In this document: positions 1 to 12,171 of the stretch, one piece after another | Layout: each line of letters opens with the position of its first letter | Numbering within the stretch: position 1 is the stretch's first letter | DNA from: Glandiceps talaboti | Taxonomy: Eukaryota > Hemichordata > Enteropneusta > Spengelidae | Direction of reading: 5' to 3' | Assembly: GCF_964340395.1 (NCBI RefSeq) | Contig: NC_135553.1 | Span: forward strand, 11,105,001 to 11,150,000 | DNA: 45,000 nt | The notes under the pieces: model-generated | Database searches by the model: none | The model's input: the letters and a program-made list of their open reading frames with translations, nothing else | Told to the model about the DNA's origin: nothing | Position numbers and translations under genes: made by a program

Positions 1-2233
1 GCGTACTAGTGTAATAATGTACAAGTATTAGTATACAACGCACAGTAGCATATGTTCCCATTTTTTCGTTTTACAATTAACGATTTCTGCCTCCGTTTCG
101 TCCAGTGCAGTGTAATATGAACCGGCAGGCCCAGAGGAGATAACGAAAACGTCTACAAATTATATAAACTGGTCACTCTTCCATGTTACAGATAGACTAG
201 TATACAGTTTGTGCTCAAGCCAGACAAGTGATACTAAAACGGTCCCAAAATGAATATTTATAGTACAATATTTGAAAGACATGTGACCGGGCTGTTTTTC
301 TCATACTCCACAAATACATCCAAATAAACAACATTTGGTGTATTTTCTACGTAGTACATCTAAACGTGGACATACGTAGAAAATCAGCCGACTATTTGAG
401 TAATTATTCAAAAAAATCGTAATCAATTTGACCACCACTTGACGAACGCCATTGTTGCACAAACACAGCTACAAGTCGAATATTTCTGATAATCATACAT
501 TTCACTTACTGTTAATATGGACGAAATCACACAGTCGACTCTCCGTACATTAAGTATTCCACCTGCAAAGTTAGTTCGGTCAGTTTAGGTCGTAATCTTG
601 TTGTATTTGGATAGGTTTGTGATACATATGGTGGATTACCGGGAACACAACAGGTGTATCACGGGCTAAAGTGTATATATCGTGTGTTTCATCTCATGTA
701 GTTACAGAAACGCAGTTAATAATTAAACAAATTAAGATATTTATTGGTTTCCGTGTAATTATGAAAACTCCCCGTATGATATTGTCGAGCCAGTCTGGAT
801 GCCAACGTGGTTTCTAACTAAACCACGTCTTGTCGAAGTCCCTCAGTCAGCACAAAAAAAAGTTGTTCATCCATTCTTTGAACCCCGCAACTTCTATAGT
901 GATGTAAATGAGTAGAGGTACATGGTGACGATACTGTATAGGAACTAGACTAAATAAATGTCTGTTCCAGAGTTCCAATGGAATTCACATATTTCGTTCA
1001 AAGTAAGTCTTAACAACACTAGTATTACATGCCAATCCTCACACGCTAGGCACTATGGGGAAATGATGAGGCTTATAATTATATTATTGCATTGATGTCA
1101 TGACACTTCAATTTATGTCAATTCATGAGATTCCACCATTAGGCGAAAAAAAAAATTGTGTGTCCGATAACATGGCCTCAGAAAATGGGGTAGGTAGGTC
1201 GGGATTTTATTATTATATCTTTTCCTTTTTTAAGTGTATTTATTTTTTCAATATATTGTTTCGACCCAAAAAACAAACGAAATGTAGATCAGAATACTCT
1301 GTCTATGATAGTTTGATGAAATATGTACACTCTCACACTGGGGGAAAGAAAACAGTCTGACGTGCATGAAGGTCAAGATCAAGAATACAAAGAATTTCTT
1401 ATCTTTTTATTTTAAATGTTAAATAAAAATGTTTTGGGTCGGTAGGGTTATCGGCGATCGGAAACACACAATCTTTTATTTTAATTGTCAAATTTTGCCT
1501 TACTAAAGACACCAAATAACTTTTAAATAATCGTGGGATATTCATATTAGGTAATATTGAAATATTCAGGGAATATACATAGCAGAAGCGAGAATTATAC
1601 TCTAGGCTTTCGTGAAACCAAACATCTGTCTTTACTATAGAGGTCGTATTAAAACAGAGCAGTGGACAGTAACCTGCAATTCGCTGTATGTAACACTATA
1701 TACCCATTCTGAAATGTCTTAAATGCAGATTTGAAGATTCCATGGCTATCTTCAATGTTTTTGAAACACACGCACACATAAAATCCAAAAAACACCCCCC
1801 CAAAAAAACAAAAACAAAAAAACCCAAAAAAAACAACAACAAAAAAAACAACACCAACCTGTTTTTGCACCAGTCTACTCACAAATGTCAAAAATTTGAT
1901 GTAGGTGTTTGCCTCAAACACATACACAAAGTTTACATTTAATTATATTAGACAATGACTTCGAATTCAATCATAGCAATGTGCTCTAAAAAGTCGTATC
2001 CGTACGTGTTTTGATTTATACTGAGTCGGCATGTCTGAAGTGTTGACCTTATCTAGCCATATTGTACCACCATAGATTAAAGTATTTAGTTGATACGTGT
2101 ATTCGAAAAATAGAACTCCTGATTAGTCAATAAGTTAATGGTGATGGCACTCAATGACCTTTGAGGGCGTGCTACACACACGCCCCAGTTCACTGGCGCT
2201 CGTGAAGTTGTTAGGTCACAGAGAACTACGACA
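1..2233. other. Intergenic sequence
   Basis: Apart from the repeat at 790-960 and an A/C-rich tract at 1790-1855, I see nothing supportable. The short open frames at 1100-1360 and 1649-1942 are low-complexity and match no family I recognise. Confidence 0.4.
790..960 (+). repeat. Dispersed repeat family A, copy 1
   Basis: Starts GTCTGGATGCCAACGTGGTT, with TCTAACTAAACCAC and a later GACGATACTGTATAGGA segment. The same start and the same GATACCGTATAGGA segment recur at 42586, and the start alone at 6052. The 5' edge is sharp across copies. No coding sequence. Confidence 0.55.
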
Positions 2234-2560
2234 GTGAGGCATTTTTAACCCAAATTTGCATATTACTAATGGAATCATCATGTCATGAACATATCTTAAT
2301 TTGCACACCCCTAAGAATGTTCCCACCACATTTCAGGCCAATCTGCCCAGTAGTTTTGGAGTTTTAGGTTTTTTAACGAAAAATCACATTTTTTTTTACC
2401 CAAAACGCAAATCTCTGATGCAATCATTTTCATTTTAACAATTTCCACACCCTAATAAGGAATGTCCCCACCAAATACCAATGCAAGGCAAAGTCGGTCT
2501 GGCAGTTTTGACTTTAAGTCGTTTACACTCACACATACACACATTTCACCATGCCTATAG
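2234..2560 (+). repeat. Dispersed repeat family B, locus 1, two internal units
   Basis: Unit motifs in order: AATTTGCATATTACTAATGG, ATCATCATGTCATGAAC, a CCCCACCA segment, CAGGCCAATCTGCCCAGTAG, TTTTGG. A more diverged second unit follows with GAATGTCCCCACCAAATACC. The same ordered motifs recur at 30360-30740. Non-coding. Confidence 0.5.
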
Positions 2561-2856
2561 CACAAATGAACTGAGGTTCAGTCGTGTTAAAAGCTAACAT
2601 TATCATATGCTGTATTTTATCTAGAGCAAACAGAAGGACCAGACTCACACCACAATGTCAGAGGGAAAGCATTCATTTATTTGCCTTCAGACACAACGAG
2701 CAGAATTAAGTGACATCTCTCTTTGTAACAATCACTGTGCTTTTTATATGTTGAATGTGCACGACATAGAACCACTGTCATTTGTAATATTAGGTGTCTG
2801 CTAATGTGTCTATAATCATGTTTTTATGTGTTTTCATATGTAATAGTTTATTATTG

Positions 2857-3146
2857 TTATGTATAATTTTCAAGTAATGTGTCATTGTTTATGTTACCGG
2901 TATGTATTTTCATGTTGACACTGTTCATGTTTTTTATGCATCATTGTGTTGCCATGTATAATTTTCATGTTGTATGTTTACTGTTGTTCAAGTTGCTATG
3001 TATAATTTTCATGTTGTATGTGTGCCGTTGTTCATGTTGCTATGTATCATTTTCATGTTGTATGTTTACTGTTGTTCATGTTGCTATGTATAATTTTCAT
3101 GTTCTATGTTTGCTGTTTTTCATGTTGCTATGTATAATTTTCATGT
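2857..3146 (+). repeat. 44-bp minisatellite
   Basis: Units start with C(T/C)ATGTATAATTTTCATGTTG at 2952, 2996, 3040, 3084 and 3128, exactly 44 bases apart. More degenerate copies extend back to about 2857. The 109-codon Cys/Met/Phe-rich frame across it is a by-product of the repeat, which is open in several frames. Confidence 0.85.
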
Positions 3147-4284
3147 CATTATGTCGCTTGGTAATGTTGTCTTTTTGCGATTGTGTGTTGTCGTCATGTG
3201 TCTGGTAATGTGGTATGTCATGTCATTGGTAATGTATATTTCATGAGTCTGTAAACTAGACAGATATCAACGACTGCTGACAGATACATACATAGGAAAT
3301 CACCTGTCAATTCTAAGACTAAAACTCAATGATTTGTGTGTAATAATTATATGTCGTGACCTTGCTTGATTTCGTAGATAGAGCTTGACAACTGTTACCA
3401 GGACAACGACCTCAAGATTATTTTTTGACATGTTACACTGAAGGGTTGGCAAATATAAAGCCTGATGGATGCAGAAATGACGCAAATCAAGAAATATGCG
3501 TGTGAGTGAAAATGACAACTTTTCTTGATTTCCAAACTTTACAAAAATTCAAGGACATTTTTTTTTAAAGAGTTTTCCAGATCAGTCTATGGTGAAGTCA
3601 TAGTTAGCCAGAAAACTATCAAGCAGGTGTAGTGGATGGAGGTCATGTAGGGTCAGAGATCAGAGGTTATCATGTATCATGTTACCTGCCATACATCAAT
3701 TATCAACAGAGGTTTACCATTATATGTATGAAGAACCCACAAGTCAGACAGTCGTCACCTACGTCTGATTCCAAATAGCAGTAAACTGAGTCTTTTGATG
3801 TTGTTGACATTTTACATTGAGAAGTGGTATATGTAACAGACAATATGGGTTAAAGATGAATGGGGGGGGGGGGGATATAGGGAACACCATATGATGGGGT
3901 GAATCTCTTATTTGGACAAGCATAAAAGTTGACTTCAGTTGGCCCTTCACAAAAAAACAAAAACAAAACAGTATGAGGTGTTCATCCTAGTAGTGGTCGC
4001 ACAGAATGGATACATAGAAGTTGATATTACATTGGTACTGACGAATGCATACGAGTATGGTGGCGTCACAGAACTTGTCCACTAATGAATACCACGGATG
4101 AAGTTGTATATGTATTACATATCAGAACAGATCAGATCATCATCAGCATCAGCGTTTTGTAATTTTTTTTTTGGTTAGAGCACACATCAGATGAGATTAG
4201 ACCATATCAGAGCCCTAATGTGTTTTTATAGTGTACAGTCGACTACATCAATTATTGGTCGTTTTTTGGTTCTCACGTTCAAAC
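3147..4284. other. Region downstream of the PDPK1 stop
   Basis: Expected to hold the 3'UTR. I see a G13 run (3862-3874) and no other repeat or gene. There is no AATAAA on the minus strand in this interval; a weaker signal, or the one at 2847-2852, would have to be used. Confidence 0.3.
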
Positions 4285-4386
4285 TCAGGGTTTGTTTAGA
4301 TACGTTGCTATTCGGACTTCCTCTATCGCCTTACACCATTCCAAGGCGTAGTTCTCAGGATCCATCAGGTAGTAGGTACGATTGGG
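4285..4386 (-). CDS. PDPK1: PDPK1 coding exon 13: C-terminal PH helix and stop
   Basis: Encodes [20 protein letters not shown] followed by [13 protein letters not shown] and TGA. It matches human [20 protein letters not shown] up to the C-terminal PH helix. The tail after the helix is much shorter and different from the human end. The acceptor is TTTGCAG. No AATAAA is seen within about 1.4 kb downstream; the first is at 2847-2852 (minus strand). Confidence 0.95.
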   Translation of the reverse strand, partial: PNRTYYLMDPENYALEWCKAIEEVRIATYLNKP

Positions 4387-5854
4387 CTGCAAATAAATGA
4401 GAAAATTAAATCATTACGGACATTAATAATCATGGTATCGCACTGGAGAATTTGAATACTGCAAATAAACCCCGGTCTATTGGATGACATCATCACAGCT
4501 AGATGTACAAAGTGATCCATATACACAACATACCTCGCCAGCTATATGAATATAAGACCATGAACATGAACAATGACAACATATAAGTTATAAGGACTTT
4601 GACATTTGTTATGATTGAAGTTATCAGTAATAATGCACACAATTGCGACACTCCTTTGATCTGACCCTACTAAATGTTGTTCAGAGACAGAAACCTACTT
4701 TGGTGATGTATCAAATGTTGCAGTAGTTCATGGGTCATACTCCGATTGGAAGCACCATAATATCAATGTATGCCTTCATTGGCATACTCATTTCATTATG
4801 TCATTGCATTATTTACATATTATGCCTGATGCCCAGGTTTGAGTTTTACCAATAACAATGATAGTTAAGTATGCTTCAGTACATATAATACTACAGGTAT
4901 CAAGTAAAAGCAACTGATTGCAAATTCATTACTGAACTGACAGTAACAAGGATCTCCCCTTCCCCTTCAATCTGTCACAGAAGACAACATAAGCAGTGTA
5001 GACTTACAGTATGTACAAAGAATGTCTTAAAATTTTTTGTCTCCACTCTGAGTTCTTTTGACCTGAAAAGAAACAAAAGAATAAATGAATTGTACGACAA
5101 TCACAAACTAATGTCATAAATGTAACTATATACAAAGTGCTGTTTTTTGGTGTCTAGCGCCCTCCTCTGGCAACAAGTGAAATGAGAATCCAAGGCCAAA
5201 CCTAATGATTTTGAATGTTATCAAATCCTTATGGCGCCATCAAGAGTTCTATATTAATGTACATGATATGAAAACATCCCTTGATGTCACTGGCCAGATT
5301 CACTTTGAAAATGGTTTATCTTACTCATTTACTCAATATAACAGTAACAATGTTGGTATACACCTTATACCTCCAACAATATCACCATTCCCCCCCCCCT
5401 CCACACACACACCCACACACACAATCTTACCAATTAACATTGTATCTATTCATTCATTCATTAAGAAGACCAATACATATGGCACCTTGCTCCCATTACC
5501 AGTACAGAATCAAAGGTACACCACCCCTCATGGACTCAATATTAATAAAGGAGGAAACTTGTGTTCCTGGTGAAAACTTGGCGCGATGAGTCAAACTGGA
5601 CAACACTCTTTTTTTACGTACAGCAGGGCAAATTTTATAAAATCCACACTAGTTGGCTCAACACCTGACTGCAATGGTAACAGATACATGGTTTAAACAT
5701 GCTGCTACTGACAACCTTACCAGAAACCATGGTTTGTTGTCTGTACTTACCAGGGTATCTCACCCTTTAAAACCATATTTTCAGGGTCTACATAGTAGAG
5801 ATGAGGTCCTTCTGTCAACAAGAGTTGTCTTCTCCGAGCAAACAAACCCTGCAG

Positions 5855-5901
<47 letters not shown>

Positions 5902-6920
5902 CAGAGATAATGGTCAAGAAAGGAAAAACCTACTTCAGTTTCTCACCAGTAATGTAACAGGCTCCCCTATATAAAGCTAAAAGACGTATTTTGTAAAATG
6001 TAATCGATTTCACCAAACTTTGTATTCAAAAGCCTGTGACTATTATCATAGTCTGGATGCCAATGTGGTATTGAGTCATCTCTAACCCCATCAAGCTAAA
6101 TGATGAACCAATAATTGTCCATCCAAATGAGCAAACCCCAACTGTTGGATTGAAATCAACAATGTATAAGTAGCACCCTGAGCTGAAAAATATACCATAT
6201 TTGGGATATTACGTAACTGCCCCTCATGAACACTAACTTATGATTGGGTAGAATTGTGTGACTAATTAACAGACATGATGTTAATGACTGTGTGGGTGGC
6301 TTCGGTTGAATTTGAAATTTCATCTCAGGACCTCATTGAGCCAGACATAAAGAGAAATCTTGAGATTTGGTGAACGATCGCACTAAACTTATCCTAATAT
6401 GTCAAGAGCTGCACTAGGTGATATCAGAAGGTATGGTATTGTTAACACCCACCCACCCACCCACACACTCACCCATGAGTAATGTTGTTACGTAGTTGTT
6501 TTTGACGAGTGACTCAGAATCCAATTATTTTGAAATGTGAAAAGGTCATATCTTTTGGGACTTTAAATTTTCTGCTACACACGAGTGATCTTTTATTGAA
6601 TAATTATACACACAAATAAGCATATAATCACTTCATGTCCACAAAATCACACCAACGCACATTAATTTGTATTTTTGATGAAATTTGCTGTTTTGGATAA
6701 GCACAATGTTATAATAACACAACACTATGACGCATGTAAGTGGTGTTTTCTTCTTCACGTTCACTCATTATGCTCCTGAAAATATGGCCGCAGTGAACAC
6801 TGCTAGCACTCCTGAGTACCTCAAACTGGCACTAATGCATCATGGGGGTTTCTGTTTACATTACGACATTGAGAAATGATATCATTTTCTATACCTTTCC
6901 TTAGCTAATAATAAAACATC

Positions 6921-6951
<31 letters not shown>

Positions 6952-9900
6952 GAGGCTCACCTTTCTTTTATCAACAAGACCCATTTTCAGTATAAGATGC
7001 TCTTCCACAAATCTGTGCCATTTGTTTTCCCTGGATTGTTTCTCCAGTCTATGTCTCCTTTCCTCGTCGGTTTTAGGGAATAGTACAGATAACCTTTGTT
7101 TTTTCTCTTCTACTTGCTGTGGGCTGGCCACTCCCTCTTTCTCCTGCAGTTCAATGTTGCCGACACCAAACAGCTCTGCAAGGGCATTCTCTCCTATCGC
7201 CGGATCATAATCCTCAGGGACCTTTAGAGACACAGGTGTTTATTCACATTTATCATTGTTATAACATTACACTGTGAGTGCCAACCTAAACAACTAAACA
7301 ACCCCCCCCCCCACCACCACCCATCATTTGGTATAAATAAATTGTTTAACATGAACATACTTTATAGCAAATCTTCATAGAACATACTGTTAATGAGTTG
7401 CATATACATATATTTTAGCACACCATACTTCCTGTATCTGTGTCTCCTGTAACTCCTGTTATGATTCAAGTCCATACAGACATCTGAGTGGTCAGACCAC
7501 ATCCCAACAGCCTCTTTGGACGGTACTCTCTGGGGTTAAAAACCCACATTTTCAACTACAATATTTAAAAGATGTATTGTAATGCAAAGAAATACACACA
7601 TCTATACAGACTGACCATACCCCTACAACCTCAATGGATGGTGCCCTCTGTGGCTAAAAAAAATCACACCTTCAATCCTAAATATTGGAAAGATGAAACT
7701 ATAACTTACACTGTAATCACTGCGTAACTCTTCACCTGTGGGTGACTTCAGATAAGGTTTGAGGGCTGGAGGTGTCTGGGTATGAAGATTCTGCCAATCC
7801 ATAGTCTCGAAAAATGCATGTGACTTGAGACATGGGTAGCTACCTAGGTCATCACAGCCCAGTCTCTTGGTTGGCTCTAAAATCTGTTCAAAGGAAAACA
7901 ACAGAAGATTATGAAACATATACACTATACAAATAAATCTGTCGTAATCCAAATAATGACAGTTCAACATTTGGATCTTCTCCAGCCATACACTCTGTGT
8001 CGCACTCTATGTTCTACAAACAAGAATCTGCTTACAACAACAAATTACAGACAAGTCACCTTTGGAGGTCATTCATTCTCATATGTCGCCCCCAAACTAT
8101 GGAACTCTTTGCCACTTGACATTCACCAAGCCTCCAGCCCTGGATTGTTTCAAAACAAAACTGAAGACTTACTTGTTCACCAAAGCATACGATGTGCTTT
8201 AGCAATTCAGCGTTACTGAACAGAACATTGGAAATCGGCACTATAGAAATTTGATTGATTGATTGATTCTATTAAAGGGCATAAGCTGAGATTATGCAAT
8301 GTGTGTGTGTGTGTGGGGGGGGGGAGAGATGGGGGTGTGTATTTTTGCTGAACATTACTGTAACAATATAATCTGCAGTATTCAACATATTCTTACTGAA
8401 AGAATACTTTCTTTACCATCATTTCCTATTCACAAGAACTCAAACCTGGAATTCATACACATTAGGTTCACGATTAAAATGTTGAAACTCGTACTATGCC
8501 ATCAACTGCATACAATACCAGAAGACAATTTTTAATGAATTGAAGGCATGTATCTACATTAACCTTGTATTACATTTAATCAAGCAGGTATCGTATATCC
8601 ATATAGAATCTATTTTGTGCGATACAGTTGGTATGAGAAAGGGCCTCCTTTTTTGGGTGTGTGGTATAGAAGCAGTTTGGGTTCAGAGGTATCAGAGGAG
8701 CCCCCCCCCCCACCCCCTACCCCGGAAGTATACAACCAATCAAGACAAATTTGTAGACAGTTGCACACCCTAAAAAGTAGTAAAATCATGAAAAGTCAAT
8801 CCACAACTGATGCTATCCACTCACAACACATTCTGACACATTGAGAATTCTCCAACTTTCATTCCTAAGTTTTTTTTTATACTTACTAGTAATTTTTTGA
8901 CGAGGTCTCTGGGAACCGAGGGAAATCCATCCGGAAAATCATACTCTAATTTGATTATCTTTTGAAATATTAAATATTCATTACTGAAAACCAAAAGAAA
9001 CACAAAGAAATTAAGATCAATTTCAAATATCATAATTTACAACTCACTTACTTTTTTCTCTAATTGTGTCGTTGTCTTTGCTGGGTTATTTATGTTTTTT
9101 TGTACTAATGCATGTAAGACTGGCTTTGTGATAAAATCTTACCAACAGTTTATAAATTTATGGTTTGCTGACCAATGACATCAAAATCAAACCCTTTAAT
9201 CTGACTCTGTGCAAATATGACAACTGGAATATGAATGACAGTGAGAAGGCAATAAGTCGAGCTGAATAGATGCTTGTGAAAACATCAACAGTTTGAGCTT
9301 TAACTAATATACAATCTTCAAGTTTGTTTCAGTCTTTTATTATGCTCGGGAAGAATGAGTTTTCGAAGATGTCTGCATTGTAAGTCCTAGCTAGACGGTC
9401 TAACTGGCAGAAGCATTGTATCAAGGAGGCCATCATGAGCTGCCCGAACACTGAACACAGATGAGGGATGGCACTTTCTCCCTAAAATCTATGCCTATGG
9501 AAGCATTCTCCGTGTAACGTGATCATAAATAGTGCTATCTATCATGAGAGAATAAGACTGTTTGCAGTCGAAAGTTCTCAGCTTATCAACAGCGCCCTCT
9601 ATCATGAGAGAACAAGACTGACTGCTGGCAGTCGAAAACTCTCGGCTTATCAAAAGTATGCTAAGTGTATTGGTTAAAATTTTAGTACTTTGGTATCTGG
9701 TAGCTGTGAGAATTGTTTGTAGTATATTTTTTTCAAAGAAAATTTTTGTCAGCAAATCTCTCAAATATGAATCCAATATGGCCACCCAATACTGTCCTGA
9801 TGCTACGAGAAAATACAAGATTGCCTACAAAAAAAAGACATCGAAATCCAAATTTCCTTTATTATTCCAAAAGAACCATGTAAACGACAAGCTTTCATAT

Positions 9901-12139
9901 AGCAAAGTTTGGAGATACTGAATAAATTTGATTTTAAGGGGAAATTTGTCTGAAGAACATTCTAACTTTAATATATCATTTTTTTTTTCATATGACATGT
10001 ATGACTTACCTTGCTCTGAATGGAGGTAATCCAGCCAATAATTGGTATATTATACAACCTAAAGCCCATAGATCAGAACTAGAAGAGAACAGATATTGCA
10101 AACAATTACAATAATGCTGTTGATACTCAACCAAGTTACTTTTTCATTTCTGCATTTCAGTAGTAACATGGCTGTTGTCTTCCACAGGACAAACTGATGA
10201 TTACTATTTCTCTCAAAACAACTGTTCACCATTACATTTTTTGTAGATAGAGGTGTCGTGAACAGTTACCATTGCAGGATGTGTGTACAAGTACTCAGAG
10301 GTTATTTGTATGCTTGTTTGCATTGTTTTAGTTGCAGCTACATGTACACTTTCACTCTCTGTTCTCGGGAAAGTGAGTATGCCACAATGTCTGGGTTTCA
10401 TGCCAGGCCTTTATAGAATACTGTGTTCCACCCTATTATATCTTGCAAAGGATAGGAAATGATTTACAAAACAACATCCATTCTTATGTAAATTCATAAC
10501 AACTTTTATCATTTTTTCCTGGGGACAACACTGGTGGTGCTATCACACAGGTACTACAATAGTGTGATCTACAAAGTGAATGCACAAAAAAGATTAAATT
10601 GATGACACAGCAAATCACTTCTTACCTTTTACATGCTGATTTATCTGTCAGTAACTCTGGAGACACATACTGTGCTGTCCCAACAAAAGAGTTTGCACGA
10701 GCTAAAAACAAAGCGTAGAGTTTTGATGATGAGACTTCAAATATATCAGGTTAAAGGTCAAATTGATCAGAAGATAATGCAGCCCTAACACTGATGGAGT
10801 GATGGTGGTTGAATGGTTAGAATGGCCATCAAGTTACTGCATTCAGCCTTGCTCCTGTCATTTCTTTCTGAATGGTTAATTCCTTGGGCAAGATTTGAAT
10901 CAAAATTGTGCCCCAGTCAACCAGTATGTAGGATCTGGTAGGATAGAGGTTGCAATGTGAATGCCTCAAACCTATGGAGTTAGGCTGCAATGAATACTGT
11001 GCTTCCAGAGACTTGAGGAAGTGTACAAGGCCATAGTGTTGTTATTAGTCTGTGTCAGGTGTAATAACTGTCGTCTGCTGTGAGTACGGTGTGGAAAAGT
11101 GCTATATAAAATCTACCATTATCATTAACCTCTACTCACCTTGTCTAGCATTAGAGTCTAATATCTTAGCAGTGCCAAAGTCTGTGATTTGTATATGCAT
11201 GTTTTCATCCAATAATATATTCTCAGGCTTTAAATCCCTGCAAATAAAATTCATGATAATCAGGTAAACATTCTCGAAGTACGTACGACCACTTTCAATA
11301 TCTGTACACTTGGTACTTGTGTTCACTGTACATGGAGATACAACCAATTCTAAATATTCACTCTGTACCCATCCTGCCCACATCGTAGCAGTGTCCATGT
11401 TATACTCATGTCAGCGTACACATAGAAATACAACGTAGAACAGTTTTGAGAGGTGGTAACTAGACTTCGAAGTCTGAATGTGACAGTCAGCCATGTAATG
11501 TAGATATTGCCTTATACATTCACCATCGACTGCTAAATGTAGAAGTTAGTTGTCTGTAGATTAAGTATGGTTAGTCCTATAGGGTAGACAGTAAACAGAA
11601 TGTGACTTACCTGTGTATGATTCCTAGACTATGTAAATATTCCAGAGCTGAGACTATTTCAGCTGCATAAAACCGAGTACAATTTTCATCGAAAGATCCC
11701 AATTTGTTGATAAATTGGAGTAATTCCCCCTTCTTGGCATAACTTAAACCAAAATCTGGTAATCGTGTTGTCAAGGTGCAAAAACAAAAACACACTGTCA
11801 TTAACACACACTGACTAAAGCTAGGTTTTAATCTGAATGGTTTCACCACACATACATACACAACAACAGTTTCACCACATACACTAAATCTAGATTTAAA
11901 CTGAATAAACACTTAAAAAATATCATCCATGTATGCAAACATGCCACACCATCACTACACACACAAAGATATCAGAAACCTTGATAGTGTGTCAGCTACT
12001 GATTTCAATAACAATTCCCAGATATGAAACATTACATTTTGTTTTTTAGTCAGTTTAAGGGGGCTTTGCATTCCTGTTATTGTGTTATTTATTAAATACT
12101 AAATATTGTTTTGTTTTTGTTTTTGTTTTTGTCTGTCTG

Positions 12140-12171
<32 letters not shown>

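Larger units (their letters stand above)
5849..6960 (-). other. PDPK1 intron 10
   Basis: 1.1 kb bounded by GTGAGC and TGCAG. Contains the T28 run, a CCCA repeat near 6449-6464, the family A repeat at 6048 and the TCAA array. No gene. Confidence 0.85.

Noticed and set aside
2847-2852. AATAAA on the minus strand as the PDPK1 polyadenylation signal
   Set aside because: It lies 1.4 kb past the stop at the edge of a minisatellite, and AATAAA is common by chance in such AT-rich DNA.
2879-3208. 109-codon Cys/Met/Phe-rich frame
   Set aside because: Produced by the 44-bp minisatellite; unit length is not a multiple of three and no family is recognised.
7022-7210. Plus-strand frame over 7022-7210, and a similar one at 4191-4400
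   Set aside because: Antisense shadows of PDPK1 exons 10 and 13, which match human protein on the minus strand.
10806-10902. A functional tRNA gene at the A-box and B-box motifs
   Set aside because: Box spacing is 76 bases, the B box is degenerate and no cloverleaf can be drawn. It fits a SINE head better.
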